A DNA stretch of 29,026 nt from an uncultured Bacteroidota bacterium (GTDB taxonomy: Bacteria; Bacteroidota; Bacteroidia; 2-12-FULL-35-15), in contig CAIRRW010000367.1 of the NCBI GenBank assembly GCA_903881065.1, forward strand, positions 1-29,026, written 5' to 3'. Position 1 is the first letter of the stretch; each line of letters begins with the position of its first letter. Under the pieces are notes generated by a model. It worked only from the letters and a program-made list of their open reading frames with translations. It ran no database searches and had not been told where the DNA came from. The position numbers and the translations under genes are program-made. Positions 8,259-15,954 of the stretch are shown one piece after another.

Positions 8259-8431
8259 GAAGTTCAGCCGGACTGTTCAGGCGACCTGCCGGAACGTCGG
8301 GCAGCACTGCCGGATTATTCAGCCGTCCAGCCGGATCATTGGGCAGCCCAACCGGACTGTCGAGCCGCTCAGCCGGATCATCGGGCAGCTCAGCTTGAAC
8401 ATCGGGCAGCCCAGCCGGAAGGTTCGGCTGG
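8230..8431. repeat. GC-rich 21-bp tandem repeat array (9 units plus a partial one)
   Basis: Nine consecutive 21-bp units start at 8230, 8251, 8272, 8293, 8314, 8335, 8356, 8377 and 8398, with a partial unit to 8431. Most units end in a form of CAGCCGG. Units tend to alternate between two types, one with TCGGGCAG in the middle and one with TTCAG or TCGAG followed by CG, so there is a weaker 42-bp period. The array is much richer in G+C than its surroundings. Because 21 is divisible by three, frames on both strands stay open and encode heptads, but these frames have no recognisable protein features and I treat them as a by-product. The remainder of the 8073-8524 gap holds only the terminator at 8476-8511. 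Confidence 0.85.
8411..8431. repeat. Hairpin at the right end of the 21-bp array
   Basis: CCAGCCG (8411-8417) pairs perfectly with CGGCTGG (8425-8431) around the loop GAAGGTT, so the array ends in a stem-loop as well. No T run follows, so it is not an ordinary terminator. Confidence 0.6.
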
Positions 8432-8475
8432 AAGAATAAATTTATGAATTTACATAAAATCAAGTATTCATAAAC

Positions 8476-8511
8476 AAAAAAGCTCCGAACAAAAGTGTTC
8501 GGAGCTTTTTT
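8476..8511. terminator. Bidirectional terminator between convergent genes
   Basis: Stem AGCTCCGAAC (8481-8490) with GTTCGGAGCT (8497-8506), loop AAAAGT, flanked by five A on the left and six T on the right, so it works in both directions. It serves the DUF218 gene on the plus strand and the AtpI-like gene on the minus strand, whose stop codon lies 14 bases away. Confidence 0.92.
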
Positions 8512-8524
8512 CATTGATAAGAAA

Positions 8525-8887
8525 TTATTTCCCTTTCAAATCTTTTTGTAAAGATATTATTTCGAAAATAAGAAACAGGAAATAGAAAGCCAAAAAAGCA
8601 AGCGTAAAAGACATTGCTCCACTTCTGTTTACCAGCATATAAATCATTATAATAATAAGATTCAAAAATAAACGGAACGCTGTGCTTCCCAGATAAGCAC
8701 GAATGAAATTTTGTGGCGATTGTTTGTTTTTATTTATTAAAAACTGATGAGTGGCAATGGTGGCAATAAAAAAGTAGATAACTATATATGGTGCAGCCGG
8801 TGATTTTAAGTTTTCAGGAACAAACAAATTCCAAAGCAAAGCACCTACAATTAAAATAAAGGAAAATACAATTGAGTTTTTTATCAC
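8525..8887 (-). CDS. Small membrane protein, AtpI-like, downstream of AtpZ
   Basis: 120 residues with four hydrophobic helices (about 5-22, 33-50, 68-86, 92-112) and a short basic tail. In many Bacteroidota a protein of this size and topology sits between atpZ and atpB at the start of the F0F1 ATP synthase operon, which fits its place 30 bases after AtpZ. AtpI-type proteins assist c-ring assembly or ion supply of the synthase. The similarity is of topology and position rather than of clear motifs. Here the bidirectional terminator follows at once, so no atp genes come after it. Confidence 0.6.
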   Translation of the reverse strand: MIKNSIVFSFILIVGALLWNLFVPENLKSPAAPYIVIYFFIATIATHQFLINKNKQSPQNFIRAYLGSTAFRLFLNLIIIMIYMLVNRSGAMSFTLAFLAFYFLFLIFEIISLQKDLKGK

Positions 8888-8917
8888 GGTATTATTTAGG
8901 TTTTAGAACTTGGTAAT

Positions 8918-9151
8918 TTATTTCTTTTTCAAAACATCTTTAATCACAAAATAAATAGCTCCGAAAACAGAAGATAAGGAAAGTAGAATAGTGAATACCG
9001 GAAATTTTTTTATGCCTAAATATTCATCCAATTTAATGCCTCCATACATACCCACAAAAATAATGGCTCCCATCTGGAAACCCATTACGGAATACTTGGC
9101 GTAATTATTAAGCGGTTTTTTCGGAAACTTTTGGTTTTTCTGTGTTGGCAC
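8918..9151 (-). CDS. atpZ: AtpZ/AtpI-family ATP synthase-associated protein
   Basis: 77 residues. PLNNYAKYSVMGFQMGAIIF and GMYGGIKLDEYLG form the first membrane helix and the loop typical of AtpZ (glycine pair followed by Lys-Leu-Asp), and a second helix covers about residues 50-70. AtpZ is thought to help import Mg2+ or Ca2+ for, or to assemble, the F0 sector. The start lies 44 bases inside the bactofilin gene in another frame; the next in-frame ATG would remove the conserved NNYAKY segment, so the overlap appears real and suggests coupled translation. Confidence 0.85.
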   Translation of the reverse strand: MPTQKNQKFPKKPLNNYAKYSVMGFQMGAIIFVGMYGGIKLDEYLGIKKFPVFTILLSLSSVFGAIYFVIKDVLKKK

Positions 9152-9536
9152 CTTTAATATCTTTTATTACTCCGCCCATACTGCAGGATCCGGAGAATGT
9201 TGCACCCGGTTCAACAGCTATTTTGTTAGTAATAATATCACAAGTAAGTTTTGCAGATGCCTTAAGTGACAATAATTCAGCAACGCCAATTTTCCCCTTT
9301 ATTACACCTGAAATGTCAGCATTTTGGCAAATGATTTCACCTTCAATCGAGCCAGACGGGCCTACCACCAATTTGCCTTTCACGTTTATAGAACCGGTAA
9401 GCGATCCATCAATTCGTATATCACCATTGGTTACAATATCACCTTCTATTTTGGTGCCTGCACCAATAATATTAACTGATGAGGAGGAGCTATCTGCAAT
9501 TCCTGATTTTTCTGATGTAGAGTTGAACATTGCCAT
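9108..9536 (-). CDS. Bactofilin (polymer-forming cytoskeletal protein)
   Basis: 142 residues. The central part (about residues 22-118) is the DUF583 beta-helix, with a repeating pattern of glycine, isoleucine and valine: IGAGTKIEGDIVTNGDIRID, GSINVKGKLVVGPSG, IEGEIICQNADISGVIKGKI. Flanking tails are short and polar. Bactofilins polymerise without nucleotide into filaments at the membrane and position cell-wall or envelope machinery. Linkage with AtpZ is common in Bacteroidota. A possible promoter element lies at 9569-9576. Confidence 0.93.
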   Translation of the reverse strand: MAMFNSTSEKSGIADSSSSSVNIIGAGTKIEGDIVTNGDIRIDGSLTGSINVKGKLVVGPSGSIEGEIICQNADISGVIKGKIGVAELLSLKASAKLTCDIITNKIAVEPGATFSGSCSMGGVIKDIKGANTEKPKVSEKTA

Positions 9537-9568
9537 ATTTTTAGTTTTTTAGGTAAAGCGAAATTAAA

Positions 9569-9576
9569 CAAATATA
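9569..9576 (-). promoter_or_regulatory. Possible -7 promoter element before the bactofilin gene
   Basis: Read on the minus strand, TATATTTG matches TAnnTTTG and lies 33 bases before the bactofilin ATG. The -33 element is not clear. Confidence 0.4.
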
Positions 9577-9590
9577 TTATATAACAACAA

Positions 9591-12248
9591 TTATTGATAA
9601 TTTTCTGTAAAAAAATCCTGATACTCTGTTACATTCTTATCTCGGTAAAAGGTAGTATAGTTTTCAGCCGAAATAATAAAATACTGGTATGCTCCACTTA
9701 CCAAGTCAGTAAATGTGGCCGGTTTACTTTTGAAGAAATTATAGTAATTCATAGCTTTATCTTTCCCTTCAAAAGTTTTTACAGAAACCAATTGGTGTTG
9801 TAAATCCAAAAAGATACTATTGATGTTTAAATCAAGCGTACTAAACGATTCCGTATTTGCATTTGATAATTTCTGTTTAAAACGATTTAAATCCCCTTTC
9901 CCATTATCAACTATTACCACAAAATAATATTCACCATCTTCTCTGAAAGCAAATTTTGAACCTGCAGGTACCGTATCTTTTGGTGTAGAGGTGGTTTTTG
10001 TACTGTCATTATTCGGAACTTTAACAACCGGCTTCGGAGCTTCTTTTTGTTTTTTGATAGCATCAACCATATCCTGCGCTTTATCCTTAATAGGATCTTT
10101 CGGATATTTCACAATTAATTGTTTTAGTGCTGCATCAAAAGCATCAATATCCTGTAATCTGCCTATACATAAGGCTTTTATGAAAGCAAATTTAGGAATG
10201 AAGGTACTTTTTCCGAAATCAGATTCTGCTTTGTTGCAGTTTTCGAGAGCCTCAGTATACTTTCCTGAAGTGTACATAGAATATGTACCGATATAAAACA
10301 TTTCCACCTCGCTTTTACTTGCCAATAAATCTTTTGCATGTTTTGGATCTTTTATAATCTGAGCATATTCAGTATTTGGATAATCATTCAGAATTATGTT
10401 TTTATAATAATCTGCCTTAGGCTGATTATCCATCGCTGAATATGTTCGGTAAAGTTGGTAATAACAGGAAAGTTTATATTTATTTTCCGGAAACCGTTTT
10501 AGTAATTCTTCTAATGTTTCAATGGATTTTTTATTGTTAAGTATCTGCTCTTTATAAATTGTACCGGCATTATAGTATGCATCTACAATCTTCTCATCCG
10601 ACTTAGCAATCGCATCTGGTGTTAGTGGAATTTTGTTCAGATAATAATTCCGGTCTTTTTTGTTTTTTTTATTATTTCCCGCTGTGTTATTTTTTATTGC
10701 TGTAGAATCAACATCAGTTTCTTCAGCAGTTGTCTGACTAAGGACTACATCTTTATTTGCTCTGAACCAGTTGTCTTCTAACTTACGAGTTCCCCACTTC
10801 CTGTTAAAATCAGCCACTCCCGAATTCACTGTATTAGGATTATAAAAATACCAAGCGCCGTTGTTTCCTCCTGCATTTGCTGTAACAGTAGGTACTGAAC
10901 TTGCAGCGTTTGCAGCTGCCTGTTTTTTGGCTTCTTCCTTTTCCCGATCTTCTTCTTCCATCTTTGCAATCATCTTGTCAATCGAATTATTGCGGTCTTT
11001 CTCATTCATTTTAGCTAGCGTTTGCAAACTGTCTTCTAGTTCAATTATTTTTAAGTTGAAAACTAACTGACCAAGTGCTTTTCTTTTCTCATCTATTGCA
11101 GCATAATCAGGGAAATCTTTAGGTAATACCTGCATGGTGCTGTCGTAACAAGATGCTGCACGTCTATAATCAGGCATATCAAAATAAATATCGCCACGTT
11201 TTAAGTACGATAACGCTTTTTGAGCAGTGTTGGTAGTACTTGCCTTAATTGATTTAGTTAAATCGGTAAGTGCAAGTGGAATATCTTTTTCTTTATAATC
11301 CAGATTTGCAAATGCATAATAAATCTGATCACGGTACTCGATGTTTTTTTCATCTTTCAAAAGCTTAGTCAATACTTTACGTATTTCTTTATCATCGCCG
11401 TTTTCTACATCAAATAATGAAGCCTGCTTTATTTTAGCGGCAAATTCCATATCGTAATTGGGATGTAAATCTGGTACTAGTCCAAAACATTCAGATGCTT
11501 TTTTATTGTTCCCCAATTTCTCATGCAATTGCGCCAAAACAAATGTATAACGTGCTTTTTCTTTCTTCTTTTTGGTGAGTTTTATCGCTTTAGAAATATC
11601 GGTAATGGCATCTGCATAGTTACCTTCCTTCATATATAAATCGGTTGTTACCAACGCATATTGTTTAGTATATTCTTTATCTTTAGGAAAATCTTTGGCA
11701 TTTCGTATATCATCAATAATAGATTCCGAAAGAGAATAACTGCCAATTTCATTGTCAGTACGCATCTCCCAAATTTTTCCCCAATAAATTGCTTTCGGGT
11801 CTTTTACATATATTTTGTCAACATATTGGAATACTTCTAACGCAGAAAATAAGTCACGTTTATAAAAATGGGACTCACCTATAAGCATATAATTTTCATC
11901 AATCCATTTACATGCACCAGGTATTTCTAATTTCTTTTTATCTGTTATGCAATGCCGTTGAATAACAGTAGATGATTTCTTAATGCATTTATCGAAATCG
12001 GCATAATAGTTCTTTGCATCTTTATTATCAGTAGTTATGTATAGCGGAATTATCTTTGTGAAGTCGTCTTTCTTGGTTTTTTCAATCTTTTTCAGCGTTT
12101 CCTTCATGTTTTCACGTGAATAATAATATCCGTTATATCGCGCATTCATATTGTGCCAGCCACGATAATACCAATTATTCTTAGTGGTTTTACAACCCGT
12201 AACAATTAGGACAGATAAAATTAAAAGATATACTTTTCTAAGTTTCAT
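9591..12248 (-). CDS. SprE/PorW-like TPR lipoprotein (gliding / type IX secretion)
   Basis: 885 residues, close to the length of SprE. Lipoprotein signal with lipobox VTGC (Cys19). The N-terminal segment YYRGWHNMNARYNGYYYSRE and KKDDFTKIIPLY matches the conserved start of SprE (Flavobacterium) and PorW (Porphyromonas). Tetratricopeptide-like helical repeats fill about residues 125-400 and 560-720, separated by a charged, low-complexity linker (about 420-550) that contains GAWYFYNPNTVNSG and FNRKWGTRKLEDNW, also typical of the family. The C terminus has a ferredoxin-like region, with FAFREDGEYYFVVIVDNG. SprE and PorW are needed for T9SS function. A strong promoter precedes it. The nearby T9SS cargo protein (14281-15225) fits this reading. 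Orthology rests on remembered motifs, so I leave the symbol empty. Confidence 0.85.
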   Translation of the reverse strand: MKLRKVYLLILSVLIVTGCKTTKNNWYYRGWHNMNARYNGYYYSRENMKETLKKIEKTKKDDFTKIIPLYITTDNKDAKNYYADFDKCIKKSSTVIQRHCITDKKKLEIPGACKWIDENYMLIGESHFYKRDLFSALEVFQYVDKIYVKDPKAIYWGKIWEMRTDNEIGSYSLSESIIDDIRNAKDFPKDKEYTKQYALVTTDLYMKEGNYADAITDISKAIKLTKKKKEKARYTFVLAQLHEKLGNNKKASECFGLVPDLHPNYDMEFAAKIKQASLFDVENGDDKEIRKVLTKLLKDEKNIEYRDQIYYAFANLDYKEKDIPLALTDLTKSIKASTTNTAQKALSYLKRGDIYFDMPDYRRAASCYDSTMQVLPKDFPDYAAIDEKRKALGQLVFNLKIIELEDSLQTLAKMNEKDRNNSIDKMIAKMEEEDREKEEAKKQAAANAASSVPTVTANAGGNNGAWYFYNPNTVNSGVADFNRKWGTRKLEDNWFRANKDVVLSQTTAEETDVDSTAIKNNTAGNNKKNKKDRNYYLNKIPLTPDAIAKSDEKIVDAYYNAGTIYKEQILNNKKSIETLEELLKRFPENKYKLSCYYQLYRTYSAMDNQPKADYYKNIILNDYPNTEYAQIIKDPKHAKDLLASKSEVEMFYIGTYSMYTSGKYTEALENCNKAESDFGKSTFIPKFAFIKALCIGRLQDIDAFDAALKQLIVKYPKDPIKDKAQDMVDAIKKQKEAPKPVVKVPNNDSTKTTSTPKDTVPAGSKFAFREDGEYYFVVIVDNGKGDLNRFKQKLSNANTESFSTLDLNINSIFLDLQHQLVSVKTFEGKDKAMNYYNFFKSKPATFTDLVSGAYQYFIISAENYTTFYRDKNVTEYQDFFTENYQ

Positions 12249-12278
12249 TTTATTAGCCTACCAATAACGGTAGAAAAG

Positions 12279-12307
12279 CAAAATTATTGTTTTATTCGTA
12301 ATGTCAA
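12279..12307 (-). promoter_or_regulatory. Promoter of the SprE/PorW-like gene
   Basis: On the minus strand, TTG (12307-12305), an 18-base spacer, then TAATTTTG (12286-12279). This is a good match to the Bacteroidota consensus and lies 31 bases before the ATG. Confidence 0.68.
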
Positions 12308-12400
12308 TGTTTTATTTTTGAATTTAGGAGAGAAATGAATCAAACAAAAAAGAGGGGTAGAAGGATGTAACTACAAAATAACAGCTAGATATAAATGCTT

Positions 12401-14203
12401 TTACCTTTCCCTATAAAATTCAAAAACCAGATTTCCTTTTGACTTACCAATACTTTCAACCAATTCATCTGCCTTTGCTTCCTTTATATTTTTCACTGAT
12501 TTAAAATGCGAAAGCAGTTTCTGTGCACTTGTATCACTTATTCCCTTTATTTCGGTTAATTCGGTTTTTAAAGTTCCTTTATCGCGTTTGCTTCGGTGGT
12601 GTGTAATTCCGAATCGATGCGCTTCATCCCGTATCTGTTGTATTATTTTTAATGATTCACTTCTTTTGTCAAGATATAAAGGAATGGAATCACCAGGGAA
12701 ATAGATTTCCTCTAGGCGTTTAGCAATTCCAATAATTGCTACTTTGCCTCTCAATCCCAATTTATCAAGGCTTTCAAGTGCAGCACTCAATTGTCCTTTA
12801 CCACCGTCAATCACTATTAACTGTGGCAACGATTGTTTTTCGTCTAATACACGTTTATATCTTCTGTAAATAATTTCCTCCATCGAAGCAAAGTCATCAG
12901 GCCCTTCCACTGTTTTAATATTAAAGTGGCGGTAATCTTTCTTACTTGGTTTCGCATCCTTAAACACAGTCATCGCAGCTACTGGATATGCTCCCTGAAA
13001 ATTAGAGTTGTCAAAACATTCAATATGGCGAGGTTCTTTAGTCAATCGCAGATCTTTTTTCATTTGCTCAAGTATGCGTTTTGTATGGCGTTCGGGGTCA
13101 ACCATGCTTTCCTGCTTTATTTTTTCCCTTCTATAATATTCTACATTTCTTAATGAAAGTTCAAGCAAATGTTTTTTATCCCCACGTTGTGGAACAATAA
13201 ACTCCACTTCCGGAAACTCGGTTTCAATTTCAAAAGGAACAATTATTTCTTTTGAATCACTATTGAATCTTTCTCGCAGTTCTGCAATAGCAAGCGTTAA
13301 TAATTCATCATTACTTTCATCTAGTTTCTTCTTGAATTCAACAGTATGTCCCTGTATTATTGAGCCATTTACCACTTTAAGGAAATTTACATACGCATTT
13401 TTCTCATCTGAAAGTATAGAAAACACATCAACATTATTTATTGTAGGGCTTACAACTGTTGATTTACTCTGAAAGGTATCAAGTAAATCAATCTTCTCCT
13501 TTATAAGTTGAGCATTTTCAAATTCCATTTTTTCTACCGCTTTCTTAAGCAACTCTTTCAGATGTTTGGAAACTGAATTTATATTCCCTTTAACTATTTC
13601 CCTAATATTGACAATAGTTTCATTATAATCCTCTTCCGATTCTCTTCCTACACAAGGAGCCTTACAATTACCGATATGATATTCCAGACATACTTTAAAT
13701 TTTTTTGCTTTAATGTTTTCATCAGTTAAATTTAAATTACAATTTCTTAATTTGAAAAGATGTTTTATTAAATCCAATACAGTATGCATTAATTTTCCTG
13801 AAGCATAAGGTCCGAAGTATGAAGAGCCGTCTTTAATAAAATTTCGGGTAGAGAAGACTCTCGGGAAGCGTTCATTTTTAATACAAATCCATGGATATGT
13901 TTTATCATCCTTCAATAAAACATTATATCGCGGCTGATACTTTTTTATAAGATTGTTTTCAAGCAGCAACGCATCCAACTCAGTATCAACAATAATAAAT
14001 TTTATGTCGGCTATTTTTCTGACAAGTATTTGAGTTTTGCCATTTTCGCTTTGGTCTTTGTTGAAATAGGAAGAAACCCGTTTCTTTAGATTCTTGGCTT
14101 TGCCAACATATATGATTTTCCCTTCAATATCAAAATATTGATAAACACCAGGATTGTCAGGTAATGCACGAACGATGTTATTTATATATTCTGATTTTTC
14201 CAT
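12401..14203 (-). CDS. uvrC: Excinuclease ABC subunit C
   Basis: 600 residues, full length. Domains in order: GIY-YIG nuclease (about 14-95; NPGVYQYF and KIIYVGKAKNLKKRVSSYF) for the 3' incision; a cysteine-containing region (CLEYHIGNCKAPCVG, about 172-186) typical of UvrC; the UVR helix pair that binds UvrB (about 205-240); the RNase H-like 5' nuclease domain (HIECFDNSNFQGAYPVA, and LIVIDGGKGQLSAA); and C-terminal helix-hairpin-helix repeats (ELTEIKGISDTSAQKLLSHF). It acts with UvrA and UvrB in nucleotide excision repair in the cytosol. Transcribed from its own promoter at 14215-14222. Confidence 0.97.
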   Translation of the reverse strand: MEKSEYINNIVRALPDNPGVYQYFDIEGKIIYVGKAKNLKKRVSSYFNKDQSENGKTQILVRKIADIKFIIVDTELDALLLENNLIKKYQPRYNVLLKDDKTYPWICIKNERFPRVFSTRNFIKDGSSYFGPYASGKLMHTVLDLIKHLFKLRNCNLNLTDENIKAKKFKVCLEYHIGNCKAPCVGRESEEDYNETIVNIREIVKGNINSVSKHLKELLKKAVEKMEFENAQLIKEKIDLLDTFQSKSTVVSPTINNVDVFSILSDEKNAYVNFLKVVNGSIIQGHTVEFKKKLDESNDELLTLAIAELRERFNSDSKEIIVPFEIETEFPEVEFIVPQRGDKKHLLELSLRNVEYYRREKIKQESMVDPERHTKRILEQMKKDLRLTKEPRHIECFDNSNFQGAYPVAAMTVFKDAKPSKKDYRHFNIKTVEGPDDFASMEEIIYRRYKRVLDEKQSLPQLIVIDGGKGQLSAALESLDKLGLRGKVAIIGIAKRLEEIYFPGDSIPLYLDKRSESLKIIQQIRDEAHRFGITHHRSKRDKGTLKTELTEIKGISDTSAQKLLSHFKSVKNIKEAKADELVESIGKSKGNLVFEFYRER

Positions 14204-14214
14204 TGGAAGAGCAA

Positions 14215-14222
14215 CAAAGATA
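14215..14222 (-). promoter_or_regulatory. Probable promoter of uvrC
   Basis: On the minus strand TATCTTTG, matching TAnnTTTG, 11 bases before the uvrC ATG. A TTTG lies 16 bases upstream, slightly closer than usual, inside the terminator hairpin of the preceding gene. Confidence 0.52.
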
Positions 14223-14257
14223 AAACAAAAACGTCCCGCAAATTGTGCAGGACGTTT
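14221..14257 (-). terminator. Terminator of the T9SS cargo gene
   Basis: On the minus strand AAACGTCC (14257-14250) pairs with GGACGTTT (14236-14229); one mismatch and three more pairs extend the stem inward. The T-rich tail GTTTTTGTTTTA follows from the stem, so it terminates minus-strand transcription 24 bases after the stop codon. Confidence 0.8.
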
Positions 14258-14280
14258 AAATGACTACGAAGCAAAGATGT

Positions 14281-15225
14281 TTATTTTACTATAGTTATCT
14301 TTTTTGTTGTAATGGTATTATTACTTCTAATTTGAATGAAATAGCTGCCATTAGCTTTATTTGATAAATCTATAGATAGTTTGTTTTCAGCATTTATTTC
14401 TTTTTCAAGAATCATATTCCCTACAATATCATAAACTTTAACCAATGCATTATCCGAGTTGTTTCCAAGGTCAATTGTATAAATACCGCTTGATGATGGG
14501 TTGGGGTAAACTGAAATGGATTGAAAAGTAGTTTCATGTATTCCTGTAGTTAATGTGGCAACTCCATGTACTCTTACATTGTCTATTCCAAAACTTCCTC
14601 CTGAGGCCTCTGCATTCCATGCATAAAATCTAAACGAAACGGGAGAAGTAAGATTACTAAATGTACTTCCGCTTAATAAAATATAATTCCCATTCACATT
14701 ATTGTAAGTATTAGAAGAAGTATCATGATTAAAGTAAAACTCATTACTGCCTTGTATACTTACCCATGGAGTTGAAGCGCGCATTCCATTAACAATGTTT
14801 GTTGCATATCCATCAGCACTCGAACGAACAGAATAGGATCGAAAACCAGTAGATGATCTTTTGCTTGTAAAACTTATAGTGTCTAAAGATATCGAATACC
14901 ATGTAGCTGGGCTTATTGTAAATTGATAGTATTCTGTTGGACTAAGCGAACCTGTCATTCCTGAATATAAAGAATCTGCTATTCCGCCAGTTGAGCCTGT
15001 TGGCCAGTTAGTAAATGAAAAACGTGCTGCTGCATTTGGATTCACTGGTGTGCCTACTGCCGTAAAGCTTCCAAATGTAACTCCAGTAGCGGTTGGTAGA
15101 AAACTCGGATCAGTAGTCCCAGTTGTAGTTTTTACACTATCAAAAGTATAGGCTCCAATAAAAGTTTGTGCTTGAAGGCAAAATGAAGATATGCCAATTG
15201 TAAAAAGCGTGGTAATTTTTTTCAT
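14281..15225 (-). CDS. Secreted protein with T9SS type A sorting domain
   Basis: 314 residues. A signal peptide (MKKITTLFTIGISSFCLQAQ) is followed by a beta-rich domain of about 200 residues, rich in Ser, Thr and Gly with few charges, ending in SFGIDNVRVHG, a pattern seen in many secreted jelly-roll domains. From about residue 235 comes a typical type A C-terminal domain: VYPNPSSSGIYTIDL, VKVYDIVGNMILEKEI, and GSYFIQIRSNN then TTKKITIVK. That domain directs export across the outer membrane by the T9SS and surface attachment or release. No catalytic motif was recognised, so the function of the mature protein is unknown. Confidence 0.87.
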   Translation of the reverse strand: MKKITTLFTIGISSFCLQAQTFIGAYTFDSVKTTTGTTDPSFLPTATGVTFGSFTAVGTPVNPNAAARFSFTNWPTGSTGGIADSLYSGMTGSLSPTEYYQFTISPATWYSISLDTISFTSKRSSTGFRSYSVRSSADGYATNIVNGMRASTPWVSIQGSNEFYFNHDTSSNTYNNVNGNYILLSGSTFSNLTSPVSFRFYAWNAEASGGSFGIDNVRVHGVATLTTGIHETTFQSISVYPNPSSSGIYTIDLGNNSDNALVKVYDIVGNMILEKEINAENKLSIDLSNKANGSYFIQIRSNNTITTKKITIVK

Positions 15226-15247
15226 GGTGAAGTTATTTAAATCTTGT

Positions 15248-15255
15248 CAAAAATA
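15248..15255 (-). promoter_or_regulatory. Possible -7 promoter element of the T9SS cargo gene
   Basis: On the minus strand TATTTTTG matches TAnnTTTG, 22 bases before the ATG, in the 51-base gap after pth. No convincing -33 element. Confidence 0.42.
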
Positions 15256-15276
15256 AACTAATTAATTGAATAGAAT

Positions 15277-15843
15277 TTATTTATTATTAAAGTTGGTCAT
15301 CGTTAATTGCAACCCTATAGTTGCAAAACTTATTATCATATCAGAAGCCATTTTAATTCGGGGATATAAAAGCTGTATTTCATCTTCACTCCATCTTCCA
15401 AGCACATAATCAACTTGCCGGCCTTTCGAAAATTCGCTGCCTACACCAAATCTCAATCTTACATATTCTGTTGAATTTAATGTCTCCTGAATATTTTTTA
15501 ACCCATTATGTCCGCCATCGCTTCCTTTGCCTTTCATTCGCAAAGTCCCGAATGGCAAGGCAATATCATCGGTTATAACCAGTAAATGTTCTTTGTTTAT
15601 TCGTTCAGACTGCAGCCAATAATTAATTGCTTTCCCACTAAGGTTCATGTAAGTGGATGGTTTAATAAAAACGATTGTTTTCCCTCTCGTTTTATATTCA
15701 GCAACTGAAGCCAGGCGATCGACTCTGAACTTGAAATTGTTTTCTTTAGCCAATGCATCCAACACAGCGAACCCAATATTGTGACGTGTGTTTTCATACT
15801 CGTCACCAATGTTCCCTAATCCCACAACTAATATTTTACTCAT
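15277..15843 (-). CDS. pth: Peptidyl-tRNA hydrolase
   Basis: 188 residues, usual length. VVGLGNIGDEYENTRHNIGF carries Asn11 and the catalytic His21; KPSTYMNLSG, ITDDIALPFGTLRMKGKG and SDGGHNGLKNI are the other family signatures. It recycles tRNA by cleaving peptidyl-tRNA released from stalled ribosomes. It follows rplY (L25); L25/CTC and pth are neighbours in very many bacteria. A terminator lies between rplY and pth, so pth probably uses a separate start as well. Confidence 0.96.
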   Translation of the reverse strand: MSKILVVGLGNIGDEYENTRHNIGFAVLDALAKENNFKFRVDRLASVAEYKTRGKTIVFIKPSTYMNLSGKAINYWLQSERINKEHLLVITDDIALPFGTLRMKGKGSDGGHNGLKNIQETLNSTEYVRLRFGVGSEFSKGRQVDYVLGRWSEDEIQLLYPRIKMASDMIISFATIGLQLTMTNFNNK

Positions 15844-15862
15844 TCTGAAAAGCTATTTGGAG

Positions 15863-15870
15863 CAAAAATA
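15863..15870 (-). promoter_or_regulatory. Possible -7 promoter element of pth
   Basis: On the minus strand TATTTTTG matches TAnnTTTG, 19 bases before the pth ATG and downstream of the rplY terminator. The -33 element is unclear. Confidence 0.42.
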
Positions 15871-15894
15871 ATAAAACTTGTTAGAGATTGGATA

Positions 15895-15930
15895 TAAAAA
15901 AAGTTGGCAGAACATTTGTCTGCCAACTTT
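15895..15930 (-). terminator. Terminator after rplY (L25)
   Basis: On the minus strand AAAGTTGGCAGA (15930-15919) pairs perfectly with TCTGCCAACTTT (15911-15900), loop of seven bases, followed by more T. It ends the prs-rplY transcript. Confidence 0.9.
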
Positions 15931-15954
15931 CCATTTCACTTTAAAATAAGATAC

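Noticed and set aside
8149..8514. Open frame on the minus strand (121 codons) and one on the plus strand (8230-8439) across the 21-bp array
   Set aside because: Both are kept open by the repeat length being divisible by three, give low-complexity heptads, and one runs through the terminator hairpin. No sign of a start region or of a known protein.
9142..9552. Plus-strand frame of 136 codons opposite the bactofilin gene
   Set aside because: Shadow of the regular beta-helix codon pattern; the minus strand carries clear bactofilin motifs.
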